DNA from: Dermacentor variabilis
Taxonomy: Eukaryota; Arthropoda; Arachnida; Ixodida; Ixodidae
Direction of reading: 5' to 3'
Length of the DNA: 64,000 bases
Assembly (NCBI RefSeq): GCF_050947875.1
Contig: NC_134573.1
Location: forward strand, 36,829,115-36,893,114
Numbering within the stretch: position 1 is the first letter of the stretch; every line of letters begins with the position of its first letter. This document shows positions 1 through 12,046 of this stretch, one piece after another. The notes beneath the pieces were generated by a model that saw nothing but the letters and a program-made list of their open reading frames with translations, did not search any database and was not told the DNA's origin. A program made the translations under genes and the position numbers.

Positions 1-2120
1 ACTCAGACAATCACCAGTTCTGAGATACACATACCCAAAAAGCAATGATCAAATAGATTTGTCTTCCATACAGAATTGTCCCACAGGGCTTACAAAAGGC
101 TTTGTGGCAAAGTAATATCTGAAACTGCAAAGCATGTTCCACCAAGTCTGGTGACAAATATTTCAGAGCTGCCAGTCTGAGGACTCCTACAAACTATCAA
201 TACGTTCAGCACTGACTAGCTTCAATTGTGGGATGTCAGCATTTTGCTGAATTAATAGAACTTCAATTATTGTGATGTTGTTTAAGGAGACATTTGCAAT
301 TATCATGCAGTTTTAATCTGTCACTTTTGTAGAAATTTTGCATTAATTCGTTCGGGCTGAAATTTTTGGTAATAGAGGTGTTCACTGCAGAAATAGCTAG
401 TACATGAAATTTAATAATAAAGATACTATACATTGCAGATTTTCTGTCCTCAGCATTTGTTCTGTTCCGCAGCTGTTTCTTGAAACCTGAAACGATGTAC
501 CCGCCTTTTATGTTAGCGATAAACAGGGAAATCTGCCAGTATGTGTTGTTTATAACATGCTGATCAACCCAGTAGTTAGGCCATTTTGCTAATTATAAAT
601 TACAACAATAATAGTACAGGACCATAAAAACAGATTGATGCTAACAGCTGTGCCCAGCTACATCCACGCAGTTGCAATAAGAGCCAAATGCCCCAGAGAG
701 AAAGCAACAGTAACTCATTGTTCGTCATCTTCTACAAGGAGATTAGGCGACAGATGCAGTTTATGCTCAGTAAATACATAAATCAGTCATGTGAGGTGTC
801 TCACTTTAGGTTGCAAGTTCGAACTTCTTGTAATATTGCTTCTTTTTATTTTGTTTCCTTTGTGAGCATGAGTGACTTGGTTGCCTTGGCACATATTGTC
901 AAAACTGTTTCTTCATCACTGGGAATCACAAAAGTTCATTACACATAAAATTCCCAGTTACTGATATGGTAGGCTTCGAGCTTAATTCTCTTCTCATTCA
1001 TATGTTTATCTACCAAGTAGTTTTATCGTTCATAAAAACATATCCATGCAATGCAGAGAGGGAACCCAAATTATTATTATCTGTTCTTGCTTTTTACCCT
1101 GCTCTGGTGTTTCGTAACCTAGCATTGTGCAATGGCCTGTCTGCACCTGCAGGAAAGTAGTGAGGTGGCTAAAGTTAAAGGTCAACAACATAGTGAAGAC
1201 ACAAAGCAAAAATATAAGTTTGCAATTGTGCCACATAACCGGACTTTCGCTTAGAATTCTAAAAAAAATGACATCTTGCTGTGGCGTGAGGGTTGTCTTG
1301 GGCACCAAGTGAACTGCGTAGCACCTCTGCTAGAGTACACTACAAAGCAAGAAATCACGCGAGATTGGAGCGGCAATGCAAAGTTAAGCACAGATGTTTT
1401 AGTTCATGCACCATTAATGTGGCTTATCATCTGCTCCTGTTTTCGTTTTGTGGGAACGCGTTAATTGGAAAGACAATTTTTGCACCAATCTTACCTTAGT
1501 GGGACACCAGAAAAAGGTAGAAATCAAAAACAGGTTTTCACGCTTCGTTGCCCACAGTGTATTATCTCGATGTGTTTCACTCTACAAAAGACTACTGTGG
1601 TAGATAATCATAAAGACAAAGAAAAAAGAATTAAAAGAGGCATGTGTAGGTCATCCTTCCGTGACCTCCAGTGTTTTTAGAAACACTTCTTTCTGTACAT
1701 GTGCCAAGCCGTAGGGCGGCTTTACGTCACTCAGTCATGCTTTCCAAGTTAAAAGTCGGAAAAAGGACAATCACAAGCACATTGAGTGATTTGTAAATGT
1801 GGCACTTAATGTAATTTATTTATGTATGTGCTGAGGGTAGACTACAGAAAGTGCCTAACCTGCTCTTACAGGATGACCTGTGATTAGTAAAAGAAGGCTT
1901 CTTCACATCTTCCTCTTTGTCTCTTTTGAATCTTGGTGCACCATGCTTTTGGTACAGCTGCGTGCATGCAGCTTGGTATAGTTTGTTTATGTGTTCTGCA
2001 TCCTCCCTTCTCCTCATCATTCATGCGCTATCTTTCGCGTAACAAAATACAGCTACCTGTGCTACATAGTCTGTCAGCGTGTTTGCATTATGGCAAGTTT
2101 TGTATTAGTGGTTATTGCAA

Positions 2121-2153
2121 TCTGTGAAATTGTCTGTCCGACAATTTCACAGA
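2121..2153. repeat. Perfect 14-bp inverted repeat with 5-nt loop
   Basis: The arm TCTGTGAAATTGTC at 2121-2134 is followed by the loop TGTCC and the exact reverse complement at 2140-2153. It would form a strong hairpin in DNA or RNA. There is no U-tract or adjacent gene that would give it an obvious role. Confidence 0.85.
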
Positions 2154-2270
2154 AACAGGAAAAGTATGTTTGTCTACATTCATGAACGATTAGTATAAAT
2201 GTTGCTGTACTCGTTTTTGTAATATTGTCAGTTATGAAGTTTTTATACACTGTTGCATGTTGTATGACGG

Positions 2271-2276
2271 AATAAA
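2271..2276 (+). promoter_or_regulatory. Candidate polyadenylation signal AATAAA
   Basis: AATAAA follows a stretch of T-rich DNA and could serve a plus-strand transcript. A second candidate lies at 2599-2604, followed about 25 bases later by a GT-rich stretch. No attached coding region is recognised, so this is only a motif match. Confidence 0.25.
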
Positions 2277-3178
2277 ATTGATGCAGAACTTTTTCATGTG
2301 GTATATTTCAGATCAATTTTCATCTGACGCTAACACGCGCAAGTTGTGTGGGAAAAGTGCCAACAAGTGTACCATAAGGTAAGACAGCTGTTCTTGCTTT
2401 TAGAGTGGATTATCAATTGCCAACCAGTTGTTTTCAGCAAGCACAGTATAACGCATAGATTATGTAATCTAAGTTGGCATATTGTTTTTATTGCACTTAT
2501 TTATCTGGGTCTCCTTTGTACATAACTGCAGCCTTTTTTATTTCTTATGTGTTTTTATGTGTTTTTTATGTGCTGAGGATGTATAATCGTAAGTTCTAAA
2601 TAAAAACACGTCTCCGAGAACAGTGAAGTGGGTTTAACTTATAAATCATTTGACATATTATAAGAGACTTGTGCAGTGGCGAATTCAACTTCCACATGAG
2701 ATACATTATATTTTGGGGTCTCATTAGGGTTCTGAGTGGCATTACATTGTCATGCATATGCACCTGCAGGCTACATATTGGATATTTATTTGAGACTGTT
2801 TTGCTTGGTTGGCTATTGATTCCAGTTCAATAGTAATGAGAACTGTCTTGCCTTTATGGTGACTCTGCGCTGACTGATACATTTGAATTTTCCAGAAGGC
2901 AATGACAAATGGTGATGAAATATTATTTTTTTGTTGCTAACCTGTCATGTCCTTTTTGGCAAGTTTGCCATGTGTGCTTTTGTATATGTTGTCTTTTCAC
3001 AGTAGTTATCTTGAGAACTAGCCGTAGTCGTGTGTGCTTAGAGCAAAAGTTGGTGACATTTTGAAAAGCGGCTGGACACTGCCAGCCGAGAGTCAAACGA
3101 CACACATGGATTAGTTGTTTTACTCTATTTGCAAGAGTCCTGCACCACGCATTAAGGGTAACTTGACACACACTGCTG

Positions 3179-3312
3179 GAGTCATCTGACTCATCAAGAA
3201 TAGTTACCCGAATCCTTCAGCAGTGGTCATGTGACGCCTTATCTTGAGTCGTCTGACTCATGTAGAATAGTTAACGAACTCCCTCAGCACTAGTGATGCA
3301 ACCCTTTTGAGA
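3179..3312. repeat. Two-copy imperfect tandem repeat, period 67 bp
   Basis: The unit beginning GAGTCATCTGACTCAT at 3179 is repeated as GAGTCGTCTGACTCAT at 3246. Both units continue with a shared AGAATAGTTA and a CTCAGCA/TTCAGCA block. Each unit starts with a small palindrome (GAGTC..GACTC). A weaker GAGTCACGTAA at 3359 may be a third, decayed unit. Confidence 0.65.
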
Positions 3313-3599
3313 GGGTTAGGAGATTACTACAACAGAGTGTGCATGACTATTGTGTGTGGAGTCACGTAACCACCTTCTATCGAGCACAGATAGTCTCGGG
3401 ACTCTCTGCCGAAAGAGAGTTCGGTTGTTTCCCACAAAGTGTGTCGTATACGTGGCGAGTCCAGACTCTCCGAAAAGAGTAAGAGATACTTTTTTTTTCT
3501 TAGTGTGTACGTCTACGCTAAAGTTCCTTCATCAACTTGAGTTTATGCCTTCACCGTTCTGTCAAAACGTTCTGCTAGTGTGTGATTATTGGAATACCA

Positions 3600-3960
3600 G
3601 ACACGTTCGACGCTACGTCAGAATGCTTCGATAGCTCTCGCTTGAGCTTGACGGCCAAGCCGCTAGCGGAGACGTTTCGCGCGAGCGGCGGCGGGCTCCA
3701 AAACAACCGGAAGTGGACGATGTAACGTCGCATTGTGACGCAGAAGCAGTGAAGGCGGAGCTTAGCCCCGCTCGCTCGGCGAACGCGCTGAGGAGGAAAA
3801 GCCTGGCTAAGAGGAGGGTAACTTGTAATCGCTTGTAGCTCCATTACTACGTAACGCTTCACTTAAATTGTGGTGGGAATGTTCTACTTCACTGTACCCT
3901 ACGCGTCTACGAAATTTGTCCGAACCATTTCAGGGGCCCTTTAACCGCCCTGAGAACAAG
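3600..3960. repeat. GC-rich dispersed-repeat-like segment ending GGGGCCCTTTAA
   Basis: This segment is clearly richer in G+C and CpG than its surroundings. It ends with CCGAACCATTTCAGGGGCCC followed by TTTAA, a pattern I associate from memory with dispersed tick repeats. The minus frame spanning it shows no domain. I cannot define its boundaries or test copy number here. Confidence 0.35.
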
Positions 3961-4167
3961 GTTATAGCTGTCCACAGCGTGGTCACTGTGTTTCTCGCGT
4001 GTGGATTGTTTTCTAGGACATGTCCGCCACCTGCGTTCTTCAATAATCGACCTGCAGCTTTAATTATTGTCGAAAAATTCGCGTTCTATTGAAAACGCGC
4101 TAGCTTCGTGCCGCGGCCGCTTAGGACGTTTGTTGGTACGTGCCCAGAAAAACTGTGTATATGCAGC

Positions 4168-4406
4168 TTATTTTCTTTAATTGTGGTGTTTTACGTGCCA
4201 AAATCACTTTCTGATAATGAGGCAGGCCGTAGTGGAGGACTCCGGAAATTTCCGCCACCTGGAGTTCTTTAATGTGCACCTAAATCTAAGCACACTGTTG
4301 TTTTCACACTTCGCTCCCATCGAAATGCGGCCTCCGTGACCGGGATGCGATCCCGCGACCTCGTGCTCAGGAGCCCAGCACCATAGCCACTGAACAACCA
4401 GGGTGG
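4168..4406 (-). mobile_element. tRNA-derived SINE, minus strand
   Basis: Reading the minus strand, a tRNA-like head (CCTGGTTGTTCAGTGGCTAT, then an imperfect B box near GGGATCGCATCCCGG) leads into the body GAAAACAACAGTGTGCTTAG, a CTCC..GGAAATTTCC segment and a 3' end reading TTTTGGCACGTAAAACACC. The same body is present at 44741-44980, so this is a second copy of that family. GTATATGCAGC at 4157-4167 and GTATATCTGCAGC at 4407-4419 look like a target-site duplication with a 2-base indel. It is not a functional tRNA gene. Confidence 0.8.
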
Positions 4407-4419
4407 GTATATCTGCAGC

Positions 4420-5675
4420 CGGTTGAATCTTTATATATATTTGCTAGCACATTCGCGTATGCTTCCATATCCTTCACTACCGAAGGTATTCAAGAGTGCT
4501 GGCTTCTCTACTAAATATAATGCCTTTTTCAATTCAAGAAAAACAAAAAAGGGGATCGTGCAACGCAGATTCTTGAATTCGATAAGTGATGAACATGATG
4601 TGACCCATTGTGGAGTACCCTTTCTCCAAGCTAGCATTTGGTTTACTGAAGTGTTGCCCTAAGTCTATCAGAAAATGCAGGCAGTCCTATCTAATGTTAC
4701 CGAAGTTGTTCAAAGAAACAATGAGTCAATATCACGGTGCAACACACGACTATAAAATATACGGTGTTTAGTTATCAGAGTTCTGGCGCCCGAAGACAGT
4801 AGGTCTCAATATCTGGCGCCAGATTTCTTGGCATATCTTCTATCTTTTAACAGGTTGGCTAGCATAACCTGGGACGCCCTAAATATTATTGAATATTTTG
4901 TAGAAAAGGCATACCCACGCTCATAATCCCCTAACTATTTAGTTTATTAAGGTAAACATTCTTATACAGTGCAGAATTCTTATTTGCCTTTCTCTTAGGT
5001 TATCGGAACTGGAAGGCATGAGCGTCTTGGGAAATCACTTTCGTAGCAAATTCGTGTAGCGCTGTGATAGTGGTTTTAACATGGCAAAGCTGGTAAACAA
5101 GTCACAGGCCTGCGCCTGTGGCACAGTCACAGTGTAAGCTGCAAAAACGGCTCCATAGGAGCTCCATTTTCGGCACCACGTACTACAGGGGTTTCGCGGG
5201 GAAGTCCCTTCGCGTTATTTTCAGCAGAACGATCTGAACTGTCAGCCCATCGTCGACGGCGAGCAGAAACTTGCGCTGCGGCTTGTCCTTGCTCTCTGTA
5301 CAGTGGTCTGCTGAGCCCGATGTTGGCTGGTCGTAGCCACACAGGCAGCTCTACGATTCGCGTCTTTATCGGCGGTTCGAACCTTGCGACGAGACGCCAT
5401 AACCTGTACCGAAGAGTACACATAGCTATCCGTACTACGTGGCGCACATGTAGGACACCGGCGGCGGCGGACACCATCGCAAACCGAAACGGAATGAGTT
5501 GGTATTGGAATGAGTTCGTAGCAGCTTTCGCTGTAAAGCCACGACCACAGAAGACACGAGAATGCACGTAATGATTTATTCGTATCCTCCTTTAAACGGG
5601 ACGGTTACAAATAGTTACCTAGTATGTTTGATTTATTGAGGTATGCTGTACATATTTCTTATTGTGGCATTCCTG
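4420..5675. other. No recognisable gene
   Basis: A minus-strand frame at 5127-5567 is arginine/alanine-rich because of local G+C content and has no motif I recognise. A GGCTCCATAGGAGCTCC segment near 5148 resembles part of the repeat at 8560-8760. Otherwise I see nothing assignable. Confidence 0.3.
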
Positions 5676-5680
5676 GTATC

Positions 5681-6020
5681 ATTATCATCAGCCTGGTTAC
5701 GCCCACTGCAGGGCAAAAGCCTCTTCCATACTTCTCCAACAACCCCGGTCATGTACTAATTGTGGCCATGCCATGCCTGCAAACTTCTTAATCTCATCTG
5801 CCCACCTAACTTTCTGCCGCCCCCTGCTACGCTTCCCTTCCCTTGGGATCCAGTCCGTAACCCTTAATGACCAGCGGTTATCTTCCCTCCTCATTACATG
5901 TCCTGCCCATGCCCATTTCTTTTTCTTGATTTCAACTAAGATGTCATTAACTCGCGTTTGTTCCCTCACCCAATCTGCTCTTTTCTTATTCCTTAACGTT
6001 ACACCTATCATTTTCATTCT
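5681..6020 (-). mobile_element. Young non-LTR retrotransposon (RTE-like) 3' fragment
   Basis: The minus strand encodes the C-terminal tail of a LINE reverse transcriptase, with motifs WAWAGHVMRREDNRWSL, DWIPREGKRSRGRQKVRWAD and RDCWRS-type WPQLVHDRGCWRS, ending GEAFALQWA-like and a stop. After the stop comes the 3' end CAGGCTGATGATAATGAT. The N-terminal and catalytic parts are missing because of 5' truncation, as expected of target-primed reverse transcription. Over about 280 shared bases it differs from the copy at 29306-29606 at only about two positions by eye, so the family moved recently. The clade is uncertain; RTE-like is my best label from the short simple-repeat tail. Confidence 0.85.
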
Positions 6021-9000
6021 TCCTGCTTTTTCTTCCTGGAAACTTCTATAGCTACCTTGTACCGATAGGTATGCCTGTGACGGATGCGGTCTTATAAAAC
6101 TTCTCCTTGCTTTTTTCCCACCCTCACTGTAAATTTCTCTTGCTTATCTCGACTTCTTACCGGTTGATGTTTAAGGATCAGATTCGCTTGATATCATGCG
6201 AATCATCCGCATTGCTTAGCTTCAGAATCAACTTAAAGTGGACGGAATTCGGTCCCCTTTAAGTGGTTCTGGAAGGCGTACTCTAGCTACAGGCTTCACT
6301 GGGTATGGAGAGTAAGAGATGGATGGGATATGCTGATTGGTCTCTGCATTTCACTGCAGCATACACATGCCTTAGCTTGTTGCAAGTATCTGTTCTGGCA
6401 TGTTTTTTTGTACTTCGGCCAAAGCTCGTGCCTCAAATAGCAAGGTACTGCCCTTTGTGCTACCGTACAGATTTTCTCTTCTTTCATTTGTTTTCAGCGT
6501 CGTACATCTCTGTGCTGTTTTCTTTTTGCTTCCATTCTTCGTATCCACTTTGCTGTCTCTATTTCTCTCAATTTCTTTCTGAATGCTCCTGGTTCTCTAT
6601 TTACACTTTCGATTACCCCGTACTTGGTCACCAACTTTCTTCACCTCGGCTAAGGTGCAGATAATACTGAACCTTAGCCGGCCATTTAATTCATCCATGT
6701 TCTTGAGTCGTTATTCAAAACTGATTGTGCTCTGCGCTTATCTGACTTCCAAAGAGGCCCATCCCGAGTCACCTTGCACTGCCACATTTCTGGTTTTAAT
6801 GTGGGCTCCCAAATCTGACCGGCCTACCTATATTTGGTTAACTTCCAACCCCAGGAACGCATCCGATCTTCAGCACAGAGGGACATTTACGAACGCTAGC
6901 TCTGGCACCATTACTCCTTTCCGTATTCCGCGCACCCCCTCCTATTTATTGTCGCTCGAAGGTGTCCTGTTTCATTATTGCTGCCTTCTGTTCCGCCTTT
7001 ATTTCCAGATCATCTTGGTAGTTGCTTCAGTAAGCCTTTGCGTTCTTTATGCATATGCCGAGGCGTTTATACAGCATAGCCCAACGTAACAACACTTGCT
7101 GGTGTGCGTTCTTGTCTCTGAGATCGTAAGGGGTTTGTGAGTCTTACATTCGTTGAAGCGCGTTGCAAACGAAAGTCACTTCAAATGCTATATATTGTGT
7201 TTTAGTACACATGTTTAACAACAGTCACTACATGACGCCAAATATTTATACCTGAAACTAGATATTTGAAGAGTAATGCGCACTACAATATCGCAGAATA
7301 TGCTTGTATATATCGTGCAACAGGCGTCGTACGCTCTTATAAAAGTGTATAGGGCAATTCCCGTTCGCAGAGCTGCCACAATGACCAATGCACATGGATT
7401 GAGTTGCATTCTTCGAAATGAAATGGTGGACTTCAATTGGGCCTCGGGCGGCACGTTGCCGAATACACTAACTGCTACTATTGGGAGCGTGTTGCGATTC
7501 GAATTTTTTTAAGCGCAAGGTTATGCATGTTTAGGCGTTCAACCAAGTAAGTAGGAGTTTACGTTCTCGTTAAGTACTGATTGTTTATACCAAATTACAT
7601 AGCCAAATGCACACCAAGAAGCAGTCTTACTATTATTTATTATTTTGTAAGCGCCTTTGCTCGGGCATGTATGCTTTAAGAGGTGCAGTTTCTGCGCAAT
7701 ACGCCGATAGTCTAACATAGCATGAACATAACATTTTTCTCAGGTTAAGCACTGCACGACATCATGCTGTGTAGCCAATAATAGCATCCGTTTAGGTGAT
7801 CGACGCACAGCAGACTGTAAATGGCATCATTTTTTTATTGATCTGTAAGTTGTAGAAGGAGCACAAAAAATAATTCATTCGTCTTTCAGCACAAAAGCGC
7901 AACAGTAAAAGAGCCTAAATTTAACTCAACATTTGTTTTTCTCCAAGGATGCATCCCAACCCCAGAATCCGGAAATAAGTAAGGTTTTCTTTGACATAAC
8001 GAAAAGCATAAGCAAGAGTGAAGTGAAATCTATGTACGGTGAGGCGCAAGCAACAAACAAGAAAAGTTGTGGGGCATCTTAAAAAACAGTGACGTAGACA
8101 AGAAGATAAGAACGAGCGCTGCGATGTTTGAGAACAGCTTTTCTGGGAAACATACTGTACAAAAGAACAAAAATTGACCTTCTGGACAACGTTGCCAGCG
8201 AGCTCAGCTCAGCTGCACTGCAATCCACGACACGGTCGCTCTACATGTGACAGAAACGAATGTCAAGCTGCTTCTTTAAAAAAGCCGTAGAATGAAGTGC
8301 AGAAAAAATATTTATTAATTCAGCGAGTGGTAAACTCGCCAGATAGAGATGCCCGCCCTCATTTATGTTAAATTTGAATTGCTGGAAGCTGAGAATAATT
8401 CTACAAGCCTTGTAAACAGCTATCTGATCGTAGCTGCAGCGGCCTACCGATTGTTGGGGACAAAAGTTTTGATAGCGGTTGGCAAAACGCCATGCATGGA
8501 TGCGTGTGTGTGTGCGCTCCTGAGAATAGCCGCATTATAGACGGGATTTCCAAGGTAAATATACCTGGTAGCGAAGCTTCCATAGGAGCCCATACTTTCA
8601 AAACATGGCGGTCCATCGGCGGTCCATGGGGCTTAGCGCCATCTGTATGTGGTGGGAACACTTCCGGCGGAAGAAAAAAATAATGTAACGCCATGTCCGG
8701 TAAAAGCAGAAGTGACGTCATTTTGTTTTCGAAGGCGCGAAATTTGTTTTGTTCTTCCTTTGGAGCTATATATTCAAATGCCCCGCCATTCGACTTGGGC
8801 GTTTCGAGCTTTCAGCGTGGAAAGCGATGCAGGAAAAGGCCAGCCGTACGGTTGTCGAAATCGCATCCCTGCGTAGAACATACTTTCATTGGAGGCCGAC
8901 GAAAGCTTTAGGCGTAGAGTGCTGATCCTATTGTTGGATGCCAAGCCCGTCAGTCAGCGCAGTCGCACGAAAACAACTACACAATTATCTGGCGGTCGTA

Positions 9001-9500
9001 AGTCACTACTTTTGACTGAAGATTCAGAAGCAATGAAGCTACCCGCGTCACCAAATTCAGACAAACTTCGACAAGCAAGAAAGCACAAACTGTGAGGGGG
9101 GCGTATTTCAACAGGTGATACGAGTGAGCCTTTCTGCCCATTTCAAGACGTGCATTGCATTGCGAGTGATAGTGGCGTCAACGCCCCCTGTAGCGATGGG
9201 CGCTGAAAAGAAATGCATTTATTAATAATAATAAAATTAAACTTGTATTCTCTTAACTCCTCACGAATATATAAAATTGACTAGGAATTTTATTTTTGTT
9301 GAATGAATCTAACTGTGGGTCTCGTTTGAATTAAAAGACGCGTTTTTCTTTTCCAATGTTTGTTCCCTTCAAACATAGTCGCGCTTCAAACGCTGCTCCC
9401 ATAACCCCCCATGGTGATGTCGGTGACAATCTGTACTGAACCGCTTTTCGCCCGAAGCTTCGCGACCTATTTGAATCGACCTTGGGATTTCGTTCATCTC
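6021..9500. other. Unassigned DNA with a dispersed repeat near 8.5-9.1 kb
   Basis: No protein domain is recognised. From 8550 to about 9100 the base composition changes and the sequence carries a CCATAGGAGCC..ATGGCGG..GGCGCCATCTG-type segment that I associate with dispersed tick repeats, a TATATA at about 8767 and a frame without motifs at 8889-9095. A first exon or promoter there cannot be excluded. A (GT)-rich run lies near 8502. The remainder is AT-rich and featureless. Confidence 0.3.
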
Positions 9501-9507
9501 CAAGACC

Positions 9508-10130
9508 TGGATGGATGGATGGATGGAGGCTGTGAGCGTCCCCTTCAAAACAGGGAGGTGGCTTGCGCCACCAAGCTTTAATTATATTGCCTAATGTCCT
9601 TCCTATGAAAAATAAAGAAAAGAAACCAAAGAAAGAAAACAAGGGATTCCCATCACGAAACGTTCTTAACCCCTATTGGGAAATTTGTTTTTGTACGCCT
9701 GCGTTGTTTGTAGTTACTTAACTTCCACCATCCTTCCAATTGCTTCTTACTAATCTCTATTGCGGACATACTTATGGTGACCGGCTTTCGCTGAAACCAA
9801 GGCCTTCCAGGAAGCCATAGGTGCCTACATCAACCACTCGGCAGATATCTTAACCTTCAACTAAAACAGGCTCCGTCGTTTCCCTAGCTTTACCGCAGCA
9901 AGCACATGTTTCTACCTTCTTGTATCTCGCATTATAAGTGCGTGTTGAAAAGGACGAACGTGCAGGAAACTCCCCCTCTCCGGTTAACTGGAAGTTTACC
10001 ACGTGCCGCCTGTATTTTTTTCGAGAGAATATAAATGCAGTCGGCCCGCCACCGATGGGCATCGATGTTTGAGTCCGAATGGCAGACGACACTGAACAAG
10101 CCTTCCAAGCCTAACGGAACGTGGCATATC
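9508..10130 (-). mobile_element. LINE 3' end with CATC-repeat tail
   Basis: On the minus strand a decayed C-terminal segment around 9850-10092 contains TCACCGKARETTEPVLVEG-like residues (KVETCACCGKARETTEP), the type of Cys-rich tail found after the RT in some LINEs. Downstream come a 3' UTR with AAGCTTGGTGGCGCAAGCCA and CCTGTTTTGAAGGGGACGCT and a terminal CATCCATCCATCCATCCA run at about 9509-9527. That combination is, from memory, a common tick LINE 3' end. No RT core remains. Confidence 0.6.
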
Positions 10131-10139
10131 AATTAGCTC

Positions 10140-10800
10140 GCCTTTTGATTTCCTCATAGTAACTGTTATCGCTCACACCAAGCGAAACATGAAAAAATAT
10201 TACTGTGTTCCTCCTGCTTATCGCGCAAAACAGGCTGATGATATTTCCTTTATTGTTAGCATGAGTGCAGCATCTTTAATGTTGTCAGGCAAAACACACG
10301 GCATAGATTTCCTTACATCCCTGTGTTTCTATTTCCATTTGTTACTACATATCTGAAACTGAATCTATTGGTGCGCCAGGTACACGAAACGCATTTCACC
10401 GGGAAAGGTTGTATTGGATCAACGAATCAGTACGAGGAGTTGTGTTAGGTGACGTTACAGTGTATGCTCATGAAAAACACACTGTCTATATAAAACGTAC
10501 GCGCTCGTTGAGAGATAGGCATATCTTAATAACTCCTAACAAGTGCCGTAGATCGTAGCGACTAGTGTCATATTTAAATGACCTCAAAATTAGACCGGAT
10601 TATTGCAGCCAATTTCGTAACGAAGCAGTTAGTACTCAGCGATAAACATGATTTGTTTTCTTTTTAATAGCAGTGCTCATAAATCGTATAGGGCTGTAAA
10701 TGTTGCGACATTTTTTAGACAGTTCCACTGGCCTAGGTACATCAGAGCAGTTTTGTTTTACCAGCTGTTATCTTGTATGACTCACTTGCGAAGGCGACAT
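10140..10800. other. No recognisable gene
   Basis: AT-rich flank of the gypsy element that begins at 10807. I see no domain, RNA gene or clear repeat. Confidence 0.3.
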
Positions 10801-10806
10801 TGCCCA

Positions 10807-10954
10807 TGCAATAAAGCGTACAGGCAGCATACCAACAAGCAAAAGTGTGACCGTTTATTTCACAGTGCACTTATATAGACAACGCTTCACGTAATTCGTA
10901 CAAAACGAAAGCGCGCACTGGCTGCGCAGTGATATGCGACGTCACGCTATAACA
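10807..10954 (-). repeat. 3' LTR of element E (148 bp)
   Basis: It starts TGCAATAAAGCG and ends CGCTATAACA on the plus strand, giving TG..CA ends. The minus strand carries TATATAAG (10871-10877) followed shortly by AAATAAACGG, a TATA box and polyadenylation signal in the expected LTR order. In the other LTR the TATA is mutated (GATACAAG). Confidence 0.88.
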
Positions 10955-10967
10955 CTTCTTCCCCCTT
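10955..10967 (-). other. Polypurine tract of element E
   Basis: On the minus strand AAGGGGGAAGAAG lies immediately upstream of the LTR start TGTTATAGCG, exactly where plus-strand DNA synthesis would be primed in a gypsy element. Confidence 0.75.
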
Positions 10968-11239
10968 AGAAGAATTCTGACGGTCACTGGATTGCTATCT
11001 GTACGGGGGATGCCGCACACGTGCACTACGACGCAAGAATTTGCAGCTCAGCCGCAGCTGCAGGGTCTGGCTGGTTCGAAGAGCCGGGGACAGCTGTTCC
11101 CGGCGTGGGCGATTCAGATACCAGAAGGTGATGATTTGCAGACTGTCGCGCCTGGAACCACCAGAGGTGACATGGCGACTGGCTCACTAGACATCGGAAC
11201 GGACGGATGAGCTGCGTCTTCAGACGCTGCAGGAGCACT

Positions 11240-12046
11240 TCATACTGGAGGGAAGCTTGAGGAACCCTGGCTTGCGTAGCGGGCTCTGATGTGGTCCGCA
11301 TGTGTAAATCGCGCTGCCTGCGATACTTTTACCAGATAGGTAACGCCACTAACAACCTGCGTCACGACACCATCGTCCCACGACACTCTTTCACCTCGCC
11401 CAGTTTTCGCCAACAGAGCGTCCGCCACAGAAAAACATCGAGGAACTCCACGCGACACATCATTGTGTTACTTCATGGGCTGTTGCTGCTCCCGCATGGG
11501 GCGCGTAAAATCTGGTTTTAGCAGAGAGCTTCACCCGCGGCTGTCTTTTCAAAAACAATTCTTTCGGGGTCTGGCCAGTGATACTGTGTGGATTATTCTG
11601 ATAACTCATAAGAGAGCTGTTCAAACACTCTAGGAAGGAATGCTTCTTGTAGATAAGTTCATCATGTAAGACCTGCTTCAATAGGACTTGTTTAGTTGTC
11701 TGCACTAAACGCTTGGCCGCTCCGTTAGAAGACGCATAATACGGCGGCGTCTTAAAATGCCTTACACCGTTCACTCAAGAACGTTGAGCACTCGTTAGAA
11801 ATGAATAGTGGTCCATTATCTCTCACAAGTACCTCTGGCATACCGTAAGCGGCCAACACACTACGTAACTTCTCAATGGTTTTGTTAGCAGTAGTGGGTG
11901 ACACAGGACAGACCTCGACCTATTCCGAGAACACGTCGACGAGGACTAACAACGCCTCGCAGACTTTTACAGCAAAATCGACGTGTTAGCGTTGCCAGGG
12001 ATTTGTGGGATAATTCCATGGCTGCAAAGGAACCGGTGAAGCCGCG
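11240..12046 (-). pseudogene. Element E integrase core and C-terminus (degenerate)
   Basis: The clearest part (11460-11774) has GVRHFKTPPYYASSNGAAKR followed by LVQTTKQ, the region around the last acidic residue of the integrase DDE triad, then a conserved-looking NPHSITGQTPKELFLKRQPR stretch. The expected Glu in the NG..ER motif is Lys here (NGAAKRLVQ), so the active site is lost. A C-terminal segment in another frame at 11240-11458 (VSWDDGVVTQVVSGVTYLVK) fits the integrase C-terminal domain of this clade. Frameshifts separate the pieces. Confidence 0.75.

Larger units (their letters stand above)
1..2650. other. Unassigned AT-rich region, possibly 3'-UTR-like
   Basis: I recognise no protein family in either strand here; the open frames are short, overlap one another and lack motifs. 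AATAAA signals occur at 2271-2276 and 2599-2604, so part of this stretch could be the 3' untranslated end of a plus-strand gene beginning outside the window, but nothing proves transcription. The perfect hairpin at 2121-2153 is listed separately. Low information: unique intergenic DNA and very old repeats are equally possible. Confidence 0.3.

Noticed and set aside
5104..5121. CACAGGC/GCCTGTG short palindrome
   Set aside because: Seven-bp arms are expected by chance in 64 kb.
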